Part shown: positions 16,911 through 24,654 of the stretch, piece by piece
How the letters are laid out: every line of letters starts with the position of its first letter
Position numbering within the stretch: the first letter of the stretch is position 1
NCBI GenBank assembly: GCA_009781755.1
Contig: WQVD01000024.1
Coordinates: 1 to 46,353 of the forward strand
Length of the DNA stretch: 46,353 nucleotides
Origin: Defluviitaleaceae bacterium
Lineage (GTDB): Bacteria > Bacillota > Clostridia > Lachnospirales > WQUN01
Direction of reading: 5' to 3'
Notes under the pieces: generated by a model
Database searches by the model: none
Seen by the model: the letters and a program-made list of their open reading frames with translations, nothing else
What the model was told of the DNA's origin: nothing
Made by a program: the position numbers and the translations under genes

Positions 16911-17489
16911 ATGAAGAAATTCGTATCAAAAGTTGTATTGTTGGCTGTAGCTCTTGTGTTGGCAACGGGAATGTTTGTAAATGCGCAATCGGTTTTGCAT
17001 GAATTTGAAACCGGTGACGGTGATGTGTACGATGCCAACCAAATCAGCTTCGATTTGGGCGCCGATTTGCTTGACGCAGCCGATGTATTCGTGCTGGAGC
17101 ATGACGGCATGTTTGGCGACTGGGGCTTCCACTTAGCCATTTACGAAGGCGCAATTGACTGGACTTCTGTTTCAGAAAGCGGCCACGCGCTTTTGACCAT
17201 TGAAGACGGGCGCTTGGTGTTTGATATTTCCGGTTTTGAAGGCGCAGAGCGTATCCGTATCGGTACATGGAACGGTAATGTGGGCATTGACTCCATCACC
17301 CGTATGTATTTAGCAGCCGGCGCATCAGCAGCCACCCCCGCAGCGCCCGCTGATGCAGATGCAACCCCCGTATCCGATACCGTCAACCCACAAACCGGCG
17401 ACGACTTTAATCCCACGTGGTTAATCGTATCCGGCGTAGGTCTGCTCGCGTCCTTGGTCGCAGTGGTAATTTTCAAAAAGAAGAAGTAA
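16911..17489 (+). CDS. secreted protein with NPQTG cell-wall sorting signal, likely sortase B substrate
   Basis: A 192-aa precursor. Signal peptide residues 1-26 (cleavage near VNAQS). The mature domain (27-135) is acidic, beta-rich and contains conserved-looking Trp/Gly positions (DWGFHLAIY, GTWNGNVGID); I do not recognise the family. An Ala/Pro/Asp linker follows, then a complete sorting signal: NPQTG at 159-163, a hydrophobic helix and a KKKK tail. NPQTN/G motifs are cut by class B sortases, and a class B sortase gene lies 63 nt upstream. An AAAGGAG site lies 11 nt before the ATG. Terminator directly downstream. Confidence 0.85.
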   Translation: MKKFVSKVVLLAVALVLATGMFVNAQSVLHEFETGDGDVYDANQISFDLGADLLDAADVFVLEHDGMFGDWGFHLAIYEGAIDWTSVSESGHALLTIEDGRLVFDISGFEGAERIRIGTWNGNVGIDSITRMYLAAGASAATPAAPADADATPVSDTVNPQTGDDFNPTWLIVSGVGLLASLVAVVIFKKKK

Positions 17490-17511
17490 TTCCATTTAAC
17501 GATTACAAGAT

Positions 17512-17542
17512 AAGCCTTGGATTTTTGTCCAAGGCTTTTTTA
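17512..17542 (+). terminator. terminator after the NPQTG protein gene
   Basis: AAGCCTTGGA and TCCAAGGCTT pair around TTTTTG, followed by a T run. Confidence 0.9.
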
Positions 17543-17553
17543 TTGCGCGGGTA

Positions 17554-17569
17554 TATTTCCGCGGAAATA
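17554..17569. other. 16-bp palindrome resembling a Noc-binding site
   Basis: TATTTCCGCGGAAATA is a perfect palindrome in an intergenic gap. It differs from the Bacillus Noc-binding consensus ATTTCCCGGGAAAT only at the two central bases. A ParB/Noc gene lies in this window at 32470. One such palindrome is expected by chance in a window this size, so confidence is low. Confidence 0.3.
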
Positions 17570-17651
17570 AATGTTAATTATAGTCATGTTCTCAATGGCG
17601 GTGCGGCGAGCGCGGTTGATATAATCCAACCATCAAAAAATAGGAGGAAAT

Positions 17652-18464
17652 ATGTCATTTTTAAATTGGATCAAAACGGAGGATTATTCCTTCAATAGTT
17701 TTTTGTTGCTGGAGCGGTTTCAGATTGCGTTGATGATGGACCAAAGCGGGTGGCGCAAGGACAACGACGCGTGGAAGCGCAACGTGGGCATCGCGTTGGC
17801 TGCCAACCCGGCGGTGCAGTGGTACCTACAAAAACGCTGCCCCGAGGCCGCTACAACCATCAACGCGCTGGCTAAATCTGCACCACCCGCACCCACCACC
17901 ACCGAAATCCGCGCGGCAGAAATGTACGCACTGGAAAGCATCGAGGACTTCATCATCTACACCACACCCGAATTGATGGCCGCGCAGTGCGACTTCATCC
18001 GTGGGTGGGATAAGGCACGATTGTTTGACTTGGTGGACTTGTACGGCAAAACAGTGCTGGACGTAGGCGCAGGGTCGGGGCGTTTGACTTTCGCCGCGGC
18101 GGAACGTGCTGCTTGGGTTTATGCCAGCGAGCCCGTCGGCACCCTGCGTGAATTCATGCGCGATAAAATCAAAGCTGAAGGCATCACCAACGTGCGTGTA
18201 CTGGACGGTTTGCTGCCTTGGCTGCCCTTCCCGGATCATACCTTTGATGTGGTCATGTCTGGCCATGTAGTGGGCGATGATTGGGAGCTCGAATTGGCAG
18301 AACTGGCGCGCGTATGCAAACCCGGCGGCTGGTTAATCGATTGCCCCGGCGACAGCGAGAACGACCTGCGCCCCAAACCCGAACTAACCAATCGCGGCTG
18401 GGAAGAAATCCACTACATCGGCAGCTTCGGCAAGGCCATGTATGTGCACCGAAAGCTTATCTAG
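17652..18464 (+). CDS. class I SAM-dependent methyltransferase
   Basis: A 270-aa protein with an N-terminal helical region of about 115 residues and a Rossmann methyltransferase domain: motif I VLDVGAGSGRL, the acidic strand-2 end YASEP, then FDVVMSGHVV and the post-motif CKPGGWLIDC. It resembles the UbiE/Methyltransf_11 group; the substrate cannot be told. AGGAGG 5 nt before the ATG gives a strong start. Its 3' end overlaps that of the convergent GDSL lipase gene by 8 nt. Confidence 0.85.
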   Translation: MSFLNWIKTEDYSFNSFLLLERFQIALMMDQSGWRKDNDAWKRNVGIALAANPAVQWYLQKRCPEAATTINALAKSAPPAPTTTEIRAAEMYALESIEDFIIYTTPELMAAQCDFIRGWDKARLFDLVDLYGKTVLDVGAGSGRLTFAAAERAAWVYASEPVGTLREFMRDKIKAEGITNVRVLDGLLPWLPFPDHTFDVVMSGHVVGDDWELELAELARVCKPGGWLIDCPGDSENDLRPKPELTNRGWEEIHYIGSFGKAMYVHRKLI

Positions 18465-19575
18465 CTATAAAGTCCGCAAAATTCAACTGCGCAATTACAT
18501 CATGTCCTGCCGCATTGGGGTGAATGATGTCAAAACTAAAATGCATCAAATCAACCCGTTGCGACAACTGGGCATATACATCGGAAACGATGAACCCGCG
18601 TGCACGGGTTTCTTCATATATAGTGCGGTTAATATCATGGATAAATTGTGCTGCTTCATTGATAAAGACGACAGGCATCCCCATGAAATCCGAGGGCAGC
18701 GGATTGTACACGGTGTTGATGACAACGATCGCATTGGGTGCATTTGCTTCCAGCCAAGTAAGTATTTGAACGAAATCATCGGCAAAAGCCTCTACGCTAG
18801 CGCGGAAATCCGCTGCCAAGTCCGCAGGCAACCCACCCGTAAACAACGCGACCAATTGCAATACATCCAAGTCGTCTACACGCTGAAACATATCCATGGC
18901 GGCAGCTTCCAAGTCGTTTGCGTCTTCAAATACCGAAATGGCACCGTCGATTAAGGGCGGCGCTGCGGTCAACATTTCATTCAAGCGGAAAATATCCATA
19001 AAGGTGAAATTACCCGCAAAATCAATGATTTCGTTGGCAAAGTCCAACACGTCCATGATGGCTTGCTGCGAATCATTCATAAAATCCATAACATCAGTAA
19101 TTAACGCCCACGTATCCGTAGCGAATGCGATCGTTTCGCTCACAATACGTTCCACTTCACCCGTATCGGGCAGTTGCGCCCAAATAGGCGCAAGAATATT
19201 GTTGCCGCCAATATTGAGCGTGATAACCGTGGCGTAACGGAAATATTCCAACGCATAATCATCCAATCCATTCAACCGCCGCAGCAAGTCCGCCGTCGTA
19301 AACCCGCTGGTGGCCATATTTACATATTCATTCGCATACCCCTGTGTGCGCAGCATTTCAAAAAAAACAGCCGTATGCCGATTGGCCATCGTCCAAATGC
19401 CATAACCCTCAGAAACAGAATCGCCCAATGCAATATAAACAAGCCGCTCGACTACCGGGGCGGGGGCGTAGTCGTAGCTATACCCGTCCTCGTCCTGTAC
19501 CCCGCGCCGCGACGAACACGCCGCCAAAGCAAACGCCGCACATAAAATAATGACAAAAATAAATGTCCGCTTCAT
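18457..19575 (-). CDS. SGNH/GDSL hydrolase lipoprotein
   Basis: A 372-aa lipoprotein with lipobox LAAC (Cys20) and an SGNH hydrolase domain. Block I is ALGDSVSEG with nucleophile Ser53; block III is NIGGNN; the Asp/His pair is Asp349 and His352 in FDIIHP. Such enzymes are esterases, lipases or deacylases acting outside the membrane. The middle (about 150-260) is a long helical insertion rich in acidic residues, larger than in typical family members. GAGGTG precedes the ATG at 19575. It is followed upstream by a long non-coding stretch. Confidence 0.87.
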   Translation of the reverse strand: MKRTFIFVIILCAAFALAACSSRRGVQDEDGYSYDYAPAPVVERLVYIALGDSVSEGYGIWTMANRHTAVFFEMLRTQGYANEYVNMATSGFTTADLLRRLNGLDDYALEYFRYATVITLNIGGNNILAPIWAQLPDTGEVERIVSETIAFATDTWALITDVMDFMNDSQQAIMDVLDFANEIIDFAGNFTFMDIFRLNEMLTAAPPLIDGAISVFEDANDLEAAAMDMFQRVDDLDVLQLVALFTGGLPADLAADFRASVEAFADDFVQILTWLEANAPNAIVVINTVYNPLPSDFMGMPVVFINEAAQFIHDINRTIYEETRARGFIVSDVYAQLSQRVDLMHFSFDIIHPNAAGHDVIAQLNFADFIAR

Positions 19576-20289
19576 TCAAAACACCTCATTGTTATTCAGT
19601 TATAAAGCATGGTTTATCTTATCGTTGTTTTTGCTGCGGAGCAACTCTTGGCACATGCAGCTTACGGCATATGTGTTTTAGAACACGTAACAAGGCAACA
19701 CGCCTTTACATTAAATGCGTGAAATTGTCAACACAGCGATGCTCATTGCTCCGTCGTACAATAGCTCACACAAAGATTGAAAGGCGCTTCGCGTCGAATT
19801 GGCCATACAGAAGATGCGTACTTTCGGGTGCGTGTCCACTCCGATGCGCCACTACGCTCATCAGCCCCCTGCTTCCGTTGTAAGGCAACACCTCGCAACA
19901 TCGCCATCCCCAAGGAAGGCGGGCAAGCTACAGTGCAGACGATTGCTAGCGTCGTTTGTGCGACGCGCGACAATCGTCCGCGGTAGTGAACCCACGACGT
20001 CAACCCTCCAAGGCGTGGCACAAGCCCTCATGAGGCACGAAGCAAATAATACAAATAAAAACCCGCATCACGGTCAAACCGGCAATTATGTTCGCAAGAC
20101 ATTGCTTACGGATACAATCGCAGCGTTTGCCGTGGTGAATATATTAAACGTTTCCAATTGAGCGGTGCTTCCGTATCCTTGGCTACATATCACGGGCAAG
20201 AAGTTTGCCTTATCGAATTATTTGACAATGTGCTTGTAACCTTTACGAGCTTGGGTGTCAGCACCTTGGAAGAGCAGGAGTTGTTAAAA
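19576..20289. other. long intergenic stretch with structured GC-rich core
   Basis: About 700 nt without a convincing gene. AT-rich flanks surround a GC-rich core (about 19760-20030). It contains a strong hairpin at 19938-19978: GACGATTG/CAATCGTC and GCGTCG/CGACGC. On the minus strand TTGACC (near 20073) and TTGTAT 17 nt later could start a transcript through the core. An open frame exists on the minus strand (19743-20021) but it has no ribosome-binding site, is Arg-rich and looks non-coding. I could not match the core to tmRNA, RNase P, 6S or SRP RNA. Confidence 0.4.
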
Positions 20290-20370
20290 TTATTTACTGC
20301 TTATTGTGCGAGTGACAAAAAATTCTTGCCCGGATGCAATAAAATCTTCGCTTGTATAGGGTTTATTTAA
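20059..20370 (+). pseudogene. possible gene remnant
   Basis: An open frame of 103 codons with no good start codon or ribosome-binding site; the readable part contains GYNRSVCRGEYIKRFQLS and LATYHGQEVCLIELFDN, which look protein-like. A TTG at 20158 could start a 70-aa product. Its end overlaps the convergent gene by 81 nt. I do not recognise the family; it may be the 3' piece of a lost gene. Confidence 0.25.
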
Positions 20371-20844
20371 TATAATCGTTGTATGACGATTCACTAATTT
20401 ATTATACTTACGTGGTGAAATAATTTCGAAAATTCTTGAAGAAAACAATCGTTGTAAATGATGTAAATGTGTTATGTATTCCTTAGCATCATCACGTTTT
20501 ATTAAATCGTAAGAAAAAACCAAAAAATCAAGAATTACATCTCGAGAACCTTGATATGCAGTGGGTTTATTCTTTCCTTTTCCGTTTGCCATGTTTGGGA
20601 AGAAAAAACGTCCGCATTCAATGAGTGATGATAATTTTGCTAAGGCAATAGTTTTGTCAAAATCAAGGTTGGCTTCTAATTTTTCGCGTGCCAAAACAAG
20701 TTGTTCAAGTGTTTTGTGAAACCAATCGAGTAAATCAGTCCTTTGTGCGGTGGTGAGTTCATATCTTTTTGTATTGGTTACCAATGAATGAATAAAAACA
20801 ATCACCGAAATTACAACTGCTACAATAGAAATAATTAATTCCAT
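20290..20844 (-). CDS. single-pass membrane protein of unknown function
   Basis: A 184-aa protein with one N-terminal helix (about 3-25), then a mostly helical cytoplasmic or periplasmic domain with a GRFFFPN motif and a conserved-looking YQGSRDVILDFLV. I recall similar 'RFFFPN' hypothetical proteins scattered among bacteria but know no function. The gene is more AT-rich than its neighbours and is flanked by a non-coding stretch, which suggests it was acquired. The ribosome-binding site is weak (GGGG about 10 nt upstream). Confidence 0.65.
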   Translation of the reverse strand: MELIISIVAVVISVIVFIHSLVTNTKRYELTTAQRTDLLDWFHKTLEQLVLAREKLEANLDFDKTIALAKLSSLIECGRFFFPNMANGKGKNKPTAYQGSRDVILDFLVFSYDLIKRDDAKEYITHLHHLQRLFSSRIFEIISPRKYNKLVNRHTTIILNKPYTSEDFIASGQEFFVTRTISSK

Positions 20845-20886
20845 TTTGTATGCCCCTGTCTTTAATATACATAATTATTGCAACCA

Positions 20887-23307
20887 TTACATCGTCGTTT
20901 CGGTTTGACGTTCATTTAACTCCTTTAAAAGCATCTCCGCGCGTTGGGTGGTGGAGGGCGGCAGGCCTGCCAGTTTGGCTACGTGTATGCCGTAGCTTTG
21001 GCCGGCGGCGCCGCGTTGTAGCTTGCGTAGGAATACGATGTCGTCGCCGCTTTGTTGGGTGGCGAAGCAGAAGTTAACCACACCGGGGATTTGCGCTTCC
21101 AATTGAGTGAGTTCGTGGTAGTGGGTGGCAAAGAGGGTGGTGGCGCCGATGTTTTGGGCGATGTGTTCTAGGACGGCCCAAGCGATTGAGAGGCCGTCGT
21201 AGGTGGAGGTGCCACGGCCGATTTCGTCCAAGATGACGAGGGAGTGGGGGGTGGCGTTGTGCAGGATATTGGCGACTTCGGTCATTTCGACCATGAAGGT
21301 GGATTGGCCGGTGGCTAGGTCGTCGGATGCACCTACGCGGGTGAAGATGCGGTCGGTTACGCCGATGCGGGCGCTGGCGGCGGGTACGAATGAGCCAATT
21401 TGTGCCATCAGGACGATGAGGGCTACTTGGCGCATGTAGGTGGATTTTCCGGACATATTGGGGCCGGTGATGACGGACAAGCGGTGGTCGGGGGTGCCGA
21501 TTTGTGTAGCGTTAGGGATGAAGGGGGTTTGAGGGTTGCTATCCAACACGGGGTGGCGGCCGTCGGTGATTTCGATTTGGCCGGAATTGTCTACGGTGGG
21601 GCGGGTGTAGCGGAGTGTTTCGGCGGCTTCGGCCAAAGATTGAAAAGCGTCTAGCGTGGCGAGGGCGGCGGCGGTGAATTGGATGCGAGCAATTTGCTCC
21701 ACTACTTCGCGGCGGGTGGCGTCGAAGATTTCGTGTTCGAGGGTGATGATTTCTTCTTCGGCACTTAAAATGGTCTCTTCGCGTTTTTTGAGTTCGTCGG
21801 TGATGAAGCGCTCGCCATTGGCGATGGTTTGTTTGCGGATGAAGTGGGGGGGTACTTTGGATAGGTTGGCGGCAGTAACTTCGATGTAGTAGCCGAAAAC
21901 GCGGTTGTTGCGGACTTTGAGGGAAGTGATGCCGGTTTGTTTGCGTTCGCGTTCTTCCAGTTGGTCGATGATTGTGGCGGCGTTGCTTCGGACGTTGGTG
22001 AGTTCGTCGAGCCGTGTATTGACGTTGGGGCGTATCATGCCGCCTTCGCGCGTGGTGGTGGGGGGCAGCTCTACGATGCGGGTTTGAAGGAGTTGGAAGA
22101 TGTCAGCGAGGTTGTCGTAGGTTTTGGATATTTCTGCCAGGGCGGGGCTTTTCATTTCCTTGAGGATGGCGCCGATTTTAGGCAGGTCGTAGAGGGAGGC
22201 GCGTAGGGTGGCGAGGTCGCGGGCGTTGGCGGAGCTGGCGGCCAACCGCGCCATGACGCGCTCGAGGTCGTGGATGTTTTGCAAGAGGATACGCAAGTCG
22301 GCGCGAAGCAGGGGGGCATCAAACCATTCGGCCACGGCGGCTTGGCGGCGGTTGATTTCGTCGGGGGATAGGAGGGGGAGCTCCACCCAATTGCGCAACA
22401 GGCGTGCGCCCATGGCGGTTTGGGTGTGGTCAAGGACGCCTAGCAGGGTGCCTTTTTTGCCCGGTTCACGCATGCGGCTGGTGAGCTCTAGATTGCGGCG
22501 CGATGCTGCGTCCAGCACCATGTGGCGGTGTGCGTTGTAGGGTTTGATGGCGGTGATTTGCGCCAGCGCGTGTTTTTGGGTGTCGGTGATGTAGGCGAGG
22601 AGTGCGCCCGCAACGGGGATTTCGGGGGCGTTTTGCGCCAGGCCGAAGCCTTCGAGGTGCAGGGTGTAGAAGTGCTCGGTCAGGCATTTGAATGCGTTGG
22701 CGGGGGCGAATGTCCATGCCGGAGCGGATGTGGCGCGTAGGCCGGTGGCGTTTTCTACCACGCGGGCCAAGGAGAAGTCTTCCGGCAGTAGGATTTCTGC
22801 GGGGGTGATGCGTGCCAATTCGTCCAGCAATTTGTTGCTGTCGGGCACGGTGGTGACCATGAACAGGCCGGTGGTGATATCGGCCGATGCCACGGCGAAA
22901 ATATCGCCCACGGCTTGAATGGCGGTGAGGTAGTTGTGGCGCGTTTCTTCTAATAAATTGTCGTCGGTGACGGTGCCGGGGGTCACCACGCGCACCACGT
23001 CGCGCTTAACGATGCCTTTGGCGTTTTTTGCATCTTCGACTTGGTCGCACAGGGCTACGTGGTAGCCTGCCTGCACCAGCCGTGCCACGTAACCGTCCAC
23101 CGCGTGCACGGGTACGCCGCACATGGGCGCGCGTTCTTCTTGCCCGCAGTCACGCGCGGTTAATGCGATGCCCAGCGTCTGCGATGCATTGATGGCATCG
23201 TCAAAAAACATCTCGAAGAAGTCACCCAAGCGGAACATTAAAATACAATGCGCAAACCGCTTCTTGATGGAAAAATACTGCTTCATCATTGGTGTGTACT
23301 CGCCCAT
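20887..23307 (-). CDS. mutS: DNA mismatch repair protein MutS
   Basis: An 806-aa MutS ATPase that recognises mispaired bases. The N-terminal mismatch-binding domain shows the F-x-E region as RLGDFFEMF. Connector, lever and clamp domains follow (with NNRVFGYYIEVT), then the ATPase: Walker A GPNMSGKST at 615-623, Walker B LVILDEIGRGTSTYDG near 690-705 and ATHYHEL. The C-terminus is short, ending soon after the helix-turn-helix, so the usual tetramerisation/beta-clamp tail is reduced or absent. The ATG at 23307 has GAGGTG 8 nt upstream; an ATG at 23322 overlaps that site. No mutL is in the window. Confidence 0.96.
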   Translation of the reverse strand: MGEYTPMMKQYFSIKKRFAHCILMFRLGDFFEMFFDDAINASQTLGIALTARDCGQEERAPMCGVPVHAVDGYVARLVQAGYHVALCDQVEDAKNAKGIVKRDVVRVVTPGTVTDDNLLEETRHNYLTAIQAVGDIFAVASADITTGLFMVTTVPDSNKLLDELARITPAEILLPEDFSLARVVENATGLRATSAPAWTFAPANAFKCLTEHFYTLHLEGFGLAQNAPEIPVAGALLAYITDTQKHALAQITAIKPYNAHRHMVLDAASRRNLELTSRMREPGKKGTLLGVLDHTQTAMGARLLRNWVELPLLSPDEINRRQAAVAEWFDAPLLRADLRILLQNIHDLERVMARLAASSANARDLATLRASLYDLPKIGAILKEMKSPALAEISKTYDNLADIFQLLQTRIVELPPTTTREGGMIRPNVNTRLDELTNVRSNAATIIDQLEERERKQTGITSLKVRNNRVFGYYIEVTAANLSKVPPHFIRKQTIANGERFITDELKKREETILSAEEEIITLEHEIFDATRREVVEQIARIQFTAAALATLDAFQSLAEAAETLRYTRPTVDNSGQIEITDGRHPVLDSNPQTPFIPNATQIGTPDHRLSVITGPNMSGKSTYMRQVALIVLMAQIGSFVPAASARIGVTDRIFTRVGASDDLATGQSTFMVEMTEVANILHNATPHSLVILDEIGRGTSTYDGLSIAWAVLEHIAQNIGATTLFATHYHELTQLEAQIPGVVNFCFATQQSGDDIVFLRKLQRGAAGQSYGIHVAKLAGLPPSTTQRAEMLLKELNERQTETTM

Positions 23308-23359
23308 AAAACCGCACCTCATATGTAGATTTTAGCTCGAATTTACTCGAAACGTGCGA

Positions 23360-23392
23360 ATCATAGCACATGATTAAATAGTTTGCTATGAT
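23360..23392. promoter_or_regulatory. symmetrical divergent extended -10 promoters (mutS / aldo-keto reductase)
   Basis: ATCATAGCA (23360-23368) and TGCTATGAT (23384-23392) form an inverted repeat. Each arm read outward is an extended -10, TGC-TATGAT: the right arm points to the aldo/keto reductase gene, the left arm to mutS. The palindrome could also be an operator. Confidence 0.5.
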
Positions 23393-23414
23393 GTTACGCG
23401 GGAGGGATCCATAT

Positions 23415-24557
23415 ATGGCGAGTAAACTGTTCAAGTTGGGTTTGGGTTGCATGCGCTTTCCGCGCAGCAAAGCGGAGGCGGAACGCATCGTATTAAATGC
23501 GATTGACGGCGGTGTTAATTATTTTGACACGGCGTATATTTATCCCGGTAGCGAGAAAATGCTGGGTGAAATTTTGGCGAAAAGCGGCAAGCGTGCAGAT
23601 GTATATATCGGCACGAAATTGCCGCTTGTTTTATGTAAAAAGCCCGAAGATTTTGATGATTATTTCAACAAACAATTGGCGCGGTTGCAAACTGACTATG
23701 TTGATTATTATTTCCTGCACAACATCGGCGGCACGGCACATTGGAAAAAATATTGTGACATGGGCATCATGGAATGGCTTGAGGCGAAGAAGCACGCGGG
23801 CACAATCCGGCACATTGGCTTCTCGTATCATGGTTCGCAAGGGGATTTTTTGGAAATTTTAAAGGCGTATTCGTGGGATTTTACCATGTTGCAATACAAT
23901 TATTACGACGAAAACTACCAAGCCGGACGCACGGGTGTAGAAGCCGCTGCGGCAAAAGGCGTGGAAGTCATGATCATGGAGCCGTTGTTGGGCGGCATGC
24001 TGGCCACCGGGTTGCCGAAGAAAGCGCAGGCTGTTTTTTCCGCCGCCGATGCGCGTAAAACTCCCGCGCAGTGGGCGTTGGAATGGTTGTGGAACCAGCC
24101 CGCCGTCACAACGGTGGTGAGTGGCATGTCCGGCATGCAGGTTTTGGAACAAAATTTGACGACATTGCAAGCATTCGAACCCTTCAGCGATACGCGTGAT
24201 GCGGTGTATGCCGATGTCGTAGCGGAGTTCCGCAAGGCGTACAAGGTCAATTGCACCGGGTGCAATTATTGCTTGCCGTGTCCGTTGGGCATCAATATCC
24301 CTGCGTGTTTTGCGGCGTACAATACGCGGTACGCGGTGGGGTATTTTTCCGGTATGTTTGCTTATGTAATCAGCACCGCGCAGCACCGTGAAGGCTCCAA
24401 CAGCCCGCGTACCTGCAATCAATGCGGCAAATGCGAAAAGCTGTGCCCGCAACATATCCCCATCCGCGCGGAGTTTAAAACGCTACTACGCAAGATGGAA
24501 CCGTGGTATATGCGTGCGGCGTTCGCGGTGGTGCGTAAAGTGATGTCGTGGATGTAG
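23415..24557 (+). CDS. aldo/keto reductase with C-terminal 4Fe-4S ferredoxin domain
   Basis: A 380-aa protein. Residues 1-270 are an aldo/keto reductase barrel with the tetrad Asp38, Tyr41 (FDTAYIYPGSE), Lys68 (IGTKLP) and His102 (FLHN). The C-terminal part carries two cysteine clusters, CTGCNYCLPCPLGINIP and CNQCGKCEKLCPQHIPI, typical of 4Fe-4S-linked AKRs in anaerobes. It likely reduces an aldehyde or ketone with electrons from NAD(P)H or ferredoxin; the substrate is unknown. GGGAGG lies 8 nt before the ATG at 23415, which is preferred over 23388. Confidence 0.92.
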   Translation: MASKLFKLGLGCMRFPRSKAEAERIVLNAIDGGVNYFDTAYIYPGSEKMLGEILAKSGKRADVYIGTKLPLVLCKKPEDFDDYFNKQLARLQTDYVDYYFLHNIGGTAHWKKYCDMGIMEWLEAKKHAGTIRHIGFSYHGSQGDFLEILKAYSWDFTMLQYNYYDENYQAGRTGVEAAAAKGVEVMIMEPLLGGMLATGLPKKAQAVFSAADARKTPAQWALEWLWNQPAVTTVVSGMSGMQVLEQNLTTLQAFEPFSDTRDAVYADVVAEFRKAYKVNCTGCNYCLPCPLGINIPACFAAYNTRYAVGYFSGMFAYVISTAQHREGSNSPRTCNQCGKCEKLCPQHIPIRAEFKTLLRKMEPWYMRAAFAVVRKVMSWM

Positions 24558-24560
24558 ATG

Positions 24561-24619
24561 TCAGTTGGTGGCAAACTGCCACCAACTGAATCCAACCGGT
24601 TGCAATTTGCAACCGGTTG
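24561..24619. repeat. CAA-W-TTG palindromes, copies 4 and 5 in tandem
   Basis: Two adjacent members of the dispersed palindrome family: 24561-24589 (half-site TCAGTTGGTGGCAA, central A) and 24593-24619 (perfect, half-site CAACCGGTTGCAA, central T). They fill most of the gap between the reductase gene and rmuC. No T tract follows, so a terminator role is doubtful. Confidence 0.85.
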
Positions 24620-24654
24620 AACAATTCTGCACATGTGATTTCGGGAGAAGATAA

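Noticed and set aside
19743-20021. 92-aa minus-strand frame in the 19.6-20.3 kb gap
   Set aside because: No start context, Arg/Trp/Cys-rich composition typical of translated structured RNA or random GC-rich DNA; kept only as part of an unexplained block.
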